A stretch of 64,000 nt of DNA from positions 60,402,684 through 60,466,683 of the forward strand of contig NC_054538.1 of the NCBI RefSeq assembly GCF_017654505.1, given 5' to 3'. Both the position numbers and the translations under genes were made by a program. Origin of the DNA: Polyodon spathula. Its lineage: Eukaryota > Chordata > Actinopteri > Acipenseriformes > Polyodontidae. Shown here piece after piece: positions 57,862 through 64,000 of this stretch; the stretch's first letter is position 1, and every line of letters starts with the position of its first letter. The notes under the pieces are model-generated. The model was given only the letters and a program-made list of their open reading frames with translations. It searched no databases and had not been told where the DNA came from.

Positions 57862-60800
57862 CAAGCAAGACATTTTTCCATATCTCCCTCTTAATAAACT
57901 GGATGTTTAGTGAATTCTGATGACTTCTGACTAACTTGCTTGCTGCAGGCATTGCCTAAATCTCAGTACTAACTATCAGGTGGCAAAATCACCAAGGAGT
58001 TTGCAAGCTGTTAAACTGTGCAGTTAATTAAATCTAACAGAGCGTTTCTCTATTCATTTATACCATGTTTTGCATCCAGTATGTGGCCCACAAACATACA
58101 TTAAACATGTACACAAATTGGGACTTTAATGTGAGCACTGAACATCTAATGAAGCAAATATTCCTGTACAATAATACATTCTTAGTTAAAAATGCATTGC
58201 ATATATTTTTACTATATTGAATGATATAATTTAAGAATAAGCGCATGATTATTAATGAGTACTCTAACATTACATTGATCTAACTGAAAATAAAATGGTT
58301 TCTGCTTCCTGTAGTATAACACACAAAACATCTATCAGCTATTCATGAATGATGATATACATGGTAATCAGTCTGTTGAGTACCTTTTCATAGGTTCCAC
58401 TGCTAGTGACTGCAGTGGTTCTCTCTTGTTGTAGATGTATTTCACTTTAGGTGAATGTAGTAAAATGTAATTCATTTTTGACTCCCAGAATTGACAATGA
58501 AATTCCAATTATAATCTAGTTCCCAGAACAGATGTACCTCTGAGTCCAAAAACTGCAACACTTAACTACCAATTTTCAGCTGTGACCTTCAGCCGCGGGC
58601 TCACTGCAATAAAATGTTCATGCAACCATATGGAAGAATATGCTTAATAGAGATTTACTGTCAGGAACCGTCCCAGAGGAGAAAATAAGGAAGCTGTAAC
58701 ATATTGCTTACGGTAAATCAAGGTAACATCAATGGAAAATGAAACCTCCCCAAGGACAAGCATCTTTAAAATTACTTGCAACACTGTGTACAAATATGTA
58801 TACAAAGGACTACATTAGAACTTTAAGTAGGTATGCTGAAAATTATTTCAATAATAGGTAATTATTATAATACATGGGCATTAATGTACTGGATTGCCGA
58901 TGAAAGAAAGGTGTCCAATTTGGAGTTAATGGTAAAAAGCAAGTGACTTCCTCCCTGGCCTGTCTTGCTGTCCATTTCTAATTGCCATTGGAATGATAAA
59001 AGGGTTTTCCCCTGTTAGGGCAGACAGCAGGTCGTACAAGTTAAGTGTTGTAGTTTTTATATTTATATATTTTGTAGTATTTGTTAGCTAGATTCTTTAA
59101 AAGCTTTGTATTTGTTTTTCACACCATGAATCCTAGATTGAAACAAGTACAACGGCCATGGCCAATACTACTCAGGGCATTACATAATTTATACAATGCC
59201 TCAAATCTCTCAAGTTATAAATTATAAATAATAAGGGCAAACTGTCAATTAGACAAACGTTTCGGCTTGTGCCTAATCAATTATAAATAAATTAACTGTT
59301 ATCTGCAATGCTGCCTCTTGCTAATATTATTCTGTTTTAATGCTTTCTGAAAATGTGCCTTTCCTTTTACACTTGCTTGAAATGTTGGCTCCCTTTGTCC
59401 CAATGTTCACTTAATACTCATAGGATAGTGCTCTTCACATATGTTGGCAACAGTACAAATACAAGGCCTTTAAGTATTGACACCATCTATTCATTTGCAC
59501 GTTTATTTTTAATTAAAGGTTTCAACACTGGAAAATGGAAATTATGAAGGTTCCTGATCCATAGCCTCCGGTTCTGAATCCAATTGATCATTGCTGGGTC
59601 AAGTTTAAGAGGGTGATTATAGAATAGTCTAAAAACAGTTAAAAAATACTGATCTTTGGTAAGATCTATCCCACTTGTGCAACTGGTCTGCACATGCTAT
59701 AACATGCCCCCTAGGAACTATGATTAATCTAAAGGAGATCATACTTATTTTTAATAGACACTGAATAGGTGTCAATAACTTTTCTTTACTAAACACATTT
59801 ACAGCGCACTAATCATGAAAATATGTACTGGTATTACCAATGAAAAATGGCCACGAGAAAAAAGGAAACTGATCTTTATCCATACAACAAAATAGTGTAT
59901 ATAGTGTAATACAGAATGCAGTCCTGAAAGTCAAGTTTAAGATAGTCTTTATATGTTTCATTACCAACATAACTGACTGACTGCATAGTTTAGGTTTTTT
60001 TTTTATTTCATCTGTAGGCCAAACCTCTTTAATTTGTTCTGGATTAATTTAGGTGAAAATCTGAACCAGATTCAAAATTTGAGATTCTGATGCTAAAGGT
60101 TATTGTGGCATATAGCCCACTCCTCCTTTAGTCATTAAAAATGTATATATGCAAATGAGGGATTATGAAAAGTGTCGGTGCTCCAACAAAATCAAGTAGA
60201 GGCCCGTTTTTTCGAACAGCTCAAAATGCTAATTAATTCTAATTATAGGTGGCAACTAGGCAAGATTATATTATCAACAGAGTCACTCCTGGAACAAATT
60301 ACTAACATAATTTTTCTTGAAGGCAATGATAGGTTATCCTTATTTAAAACAGTTTCTATGGTAACGAAAGTTAAACAAAGCTTAGTTTTGGTCTAACAGG
60401 GAATGCACTGGTCATTTAGCTAACAATTACAAAGCATAACAGCAAGCCTGTTGTCAGGTTTGATTGATGACATAATTGAATGTCGTTCATGGGCTTTAAT
60501 GTTTTGGGGTTGCTGTGGCAACCAGGTAACAAACCGACACACCACAGTGTATTGTGTTACCTTTTCCCTCCCCCAAAAAAAGAAAAAACTCAAATGTATT
60601 TCAAAGGTTATACAAACATTTTTTTACTGTGTTATTTTACATGATAATGGTTGCAGTGTTTTTCAAACAATGTTTATTATTAAGAATTACCTTCTTTTAA
60701 ACCTGTGGACACAAAAATTCCTAGGTGGTGAGCTCAACCTAGCTGAAAAGATACTGTAACATACTACATAAAGGTAATTTTCCTTTTATCACCATGATTT

Positions 60801-62529
60801 TGTGTGGATCTTGTAATTAATAAACCAGGTGCATGTACCCTTTGTTTTCCTTAAAAAAAAGATTACAAAAAAGCAAGGTTATTGTATGTATTGTATTGTC
60901 TCTAGTACAACATTTGGTACACACAGTGACTTCACACACACAGTATAAGAATACATTACTTGTTTTGCCTTCATATGCAAAAACCTTTCAATTGAGGGCA
61001 TTTTTTCGGTCCCAGTAGAAAATATCAAACAACATATGGATCCTGGAATTGTGTTTATTCCTCAACATGAAAGAGCGAAATAAAGGGGTAATGCTTTATT
61101 TTATGTTCTCTTATTAATAATGTAATTACATATTCAATTATTTGTAATTACAGTTTAATGTCATGTCGACATTCGTCAAACAAAAACAGTCATGACCAGA
61201 CCATTCTCAGATTAGATTTGAGTATTGATCAAAATTGTATCATATTAAAAATGATACCTTCCAGCTTATATTTAATCAACAACAGCACAAAAATAAATAC
61301 ATAATTTGGAGGAAGAAAATACAGCGACATCTGTAAATATTTTGTTATATTTTGTAAATGTTATGTTATATTTTGTATGTCACTTTCCAAATGGTGACCC
61401 ATTATACACCAGCTCAGACTACTGGAGCCCCTAATACAAAATGTCTACTGTATATGAAATAACCAGTAATTGATATTATATTATACACATTCATAAACAC
61501 CAAACCCAACATTTGTTAATTATGATCATGGACAGGGAAAACGACATTGTGCACACACCTAAGTCAAAGTGAACATTAATGTCTGGAAAACAAAAAAGAT
61601 CAAAACCATATGGTACAATGTGGCTAATGAGAGATAATGCAATGTTTTAAAACATTGCTTATTACACCTTTACAATTGTACGCAGTGGTTTGATGTCTGC
61701 AATGCATTTATTACTGCAGTAACATTTAATTTTAATTTTTTTTTTTCTAAAGTAGACTAGTTTGACACATTTGGGGCTATTCAAACTAGTCTCATTTTTA
61801 CATGAAGGGATGAAAACTTAGATCGATAATTCAAAGTACTCTCACTTTGATATGAAGGGATGTTCAGAGTAGCTTCAGGTAAAGTGAATTTTCTGCATCG
61901 CGTTGGGGTCATTTGCAAGACATTCCCAAGCTGAACATGAAAAGATTTCAGGGTTCTAAAACTGTCAATTAACCGCAAGCGGATGGGGTCATATTTCAAC
62001 TTGGCGTCCTAACAATTCTGGCTGAAGATCTTTTTTTTTGCATGGCAGATTGATAAAACAACTTGTTTGTAGTTGTGCCTCTTCTGACTTAGAAGCTACC
62101 TGCCACCACTGGTACAGAATGGTATAGAATTATTTAGTTGGTCATTTATTTAAGTTTAGCAAATTAAGTCAATAGGATGTGCATGATTTTTTCTGCCTTT
62201 CTCCTGCCTTAACAACTTTGTTTAGAAAATATTTTATGTAAAGTATGTCACATGGTCTCGAAATCTAAATGCTTTATTAATGTTGTAAACATTGCATTTT
62301 TAAACATACACTGGCTGTGTGCAACAGTTATATTTATTAGAATAAACTATGATGGGTTACTGTTTTCTTTTCTATATTGGCTAGTGGATCTGACCTGGAT
62401 CCTAAAAAGACAATAGTTTCTACGTCTTGGTTGTTCAGGGAAAAAGCATGAGCTTTGAAGGAAGGTGGGGGCTTATGAATTAAAAACTGTTTGATTATTT
62501 ATCTAAAGATATTAATATAGGGAAGCTGT
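57862..62529. other. Long unique AT-rich stretch, no gene seen
   Basis: Nearly 4.7 kb without recognised genes, element ends or long simple repeats. 58880-59010 is complex unique sequence that could be conserved non-coding DNA. The open frames (for example 60172-60396, 60451-60759, 61781-61999) show no known domain. Confidence 0.3.
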
Positions 62530-62984
62530 AGGAGAGTTCCAGGGGGATCCTGAGTGGCTCATCTGGTAAAGGCACTCAAAGTGGAGTGCAGGATGCACCC
62601 CATAGCCTGGAGGTCACCGGTTCGAGTCCAGGCTATTCTATTGCCGGCCATAGACAGGAGCCCTCAGGGGGCAGCGCACAATTGGCCAAGTGGGGAGATC
62701 TTAGGTGAGCCAGGGTGTCCTCCACTCACTGCACACCAGCAACCCCTATAGTCTGGCCAAGCACCTGTAAGCTTCCCAGAGGTGCATTTTCCTCCAACAC
62801 TGGTTGCACGGTGTTGTCTGCAGTCAGCACACGCTTCAGAGGACAGCATCTGTTCATCTTCACCACTTCCAAGTCACCATGGGGGTGGTAACAGTGAGCT
62901 GAGCCTAAAAATAATTGGATATGCTAAATTAGGAGAAAATAATAAAATAATTAGCAATTTACTACATTAAAAAAAAAAAAAAAA
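62530..62984 (+). mobile_element. tRNA-derived SINE
   Basis: The head carries an A-box-like tggctcatctggtaaaggc (about 62555-62573) and a perfect B box ggttcgagtcc (62620-62630), the internal RNA polymerase III promoter. The body (gagccagggtgtcctccact, gcacaccagcaacccctata) and tail (taaattaggagaaaataa then poly-A to 62984) match the fragment at 34680-34850. Extra sequence between the A and B boxes means it does not fold as a real tRNA, so it is a SINE and not a tRNA gene. Confidence 0.85.
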
Positions 62985-64000
62985 GTTTCATTTACAACGT
63001 ATTGAGGAGGCATGTCCCTGCCAAACAATATTGGTTTTAATGGGGAATTACTCTGGTTAAAACAGAATCGTTCATAACGAATATACAGTTTAATACAAAC
63101 AGTACAGTTTTACAGATAAATATTTTGTGCAAATAAGGTACATCCAGGACAGTAAATGACAGTCTCGGTGACATTTGTGGTGTCAGGCAAGAAAAACAGT
63201 TGCTGTTTACATTTATTCTGCTATGTTTTTTGTTAGCACAGCCTTTGTACAGTTTAAATGTATAAAGTATACAATTTTAATTACATTTTGCGAAAATATT
63301 AATTTGTAAAATGGTACTACTTATGCACAGGGGCGTGTTCTGTACAAACAATAAACTCCTGTTCTTTTGTAGTTAAGCTTGCTCATGTTGTTTATATTTA
63401 AGGTACTTCTGTTCACAGTTACATACAACATTTCAAAATGTTTTTACTACGTACTTCCTTTATAAAGTACAGATTTCCATTGTACCTTGGAGTCCTTTAT
63501 AAGTGGAGTGCACCTAGATCTGCAAATGATTTACAGATATCTAAATATTTCAAGATATCTTAAAATGCAATATGAGATATCTCCTAAATGATCGTTTGGC
63601 TTGCCATATAATACAGCCTCATACTTCACTATATGAGGTAAATCAGAAACAGGGCACAAGTACTATAGCCCATGTTTAATGATGTATGAAAAAGCTGAGT
63701 AGTTAAGTGCACCATTAAGAATTGCTAAAACCAAAACATAACAAAGACTTGATAAAATATTGATACCGTTTTCACTGTCTCACTGTCTCACTGTCTGCTC
63801 ATTTGCAGACAGTCACTGAAGTTAGTCTAGCTGTAGCCAAACCAGGTGAGTATATCTACGAATACAGTACAAAGAAAAGGTAAAGCCTGGAAAATAAAGC
63901 AATTTGGTCAGGTTCTACTTTTGCTCAAGTTGAAAGACGAGGTCATTCTCATTTAGCACGGCCAATATGCCCTTTCTTTCAGGAACTCGGAGGGCTATGG
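62985..64000. other. Unique AT-rich DNA, no gene seen
   Basis: Nothing recognised. A short ctcactgt triplication lies near 63777-63797. Confidence 0.3.

Noticed and set aside
62553..62630. Possible tRNA gene (A-box and B-box motifs)
   Set aside because: The spacing does not fit a tRNA fold, and a SINE body and poly-A tail follow.

Overview
The window looks like 64 kb of non-coding DNA from a ray-finned fish. The grounds are an AT-rich background with long (TA)n arrays and the mix of repeats: Tc1-like elements, hAT elements, a piggyBac-type MITE, a tRNA-derived SINE, an L2/CR1-type LINE, and many solo LTRs. The LTR and SINE types remind me of a non-teleost fish such as a sturgeon or paddlefish, but that is an impression, not a result. 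I found no host gene: no chain of exons, no functional tRNA or rRNA gene and no bacterial-style operon. Almost every long open frame is either microsatellite translation or part of a decayed transposable element.

Layout. 1-4246: mostly unique DNA with two small palindromic MITE copies (about 200-361 and 2130-2285). 4247-5211: a shortened Tc1 element with target-site TAs. 5214-11825: largely unique DNA with one reverse solo LTR (6928-7512) and a block that looks conserved (9740-10300). 11826-12725: two LTR copies head to head, forming a long inverted repeat. 14868-15581: solo LTR. 17083-17700: piggyBac-type MITE in TTAA. 18880-19430: pogo/Tigger transposase remnant containing a perfect 123-bp tandem duplication. 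19470-21475: reverse-strand LINE (endonuclease to early reverse transcriptase). 21728-22083: cysteine-rich C-terminus of an integrase-type element. 25915-26662 and 29610-29973: two copies of a Tigger-like element. 30780-31518: solo LTR with a perfect 5-bp duplication. 32264-33044: fold-back element whose arms end in microsatellites. 33380-33492: hAT MITE fragment. 34109-36010: decayed ZMYM1-like hAT element interrupted by a SINE. 39289-40495: reverse LTR expanded to (TA)n at its TATA box, with another solo LTR inserted in the array. 43511-44316, 47356-47815, 52083-52788, 54556-55128 and about 57265-57861: more solo LTRs. 46387-46602: Tc1-type MITE. 49627-51790: complete but decayed hAT element with terminal repeats and an 8-bp duplication. 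53830-54245: mariner/Tc1 remnant. 55501-57003: near full-length Tc1 with its third catalytic residue deleted. 62530-62984: tRNA-derived SINE.

The parts do not form a working system; none of the transposase frames is intact. What the window records is layered transposition: solo LTRs left by LTR-LTR recombination, non-autonomous DNA elements, and microsatellites that repeatedly sit at element ends or TATA boxes. The most interesting observations are the nested LTR/(TA)n/LTR locus, the short open frame that begins at nucleotide 16 in three copies of one LTR family, the in-frame duplication of a transposase active-site block, and the microsatellite-tipped fold-back element. No previously undescribed multi-gene system is supported by what I can see.
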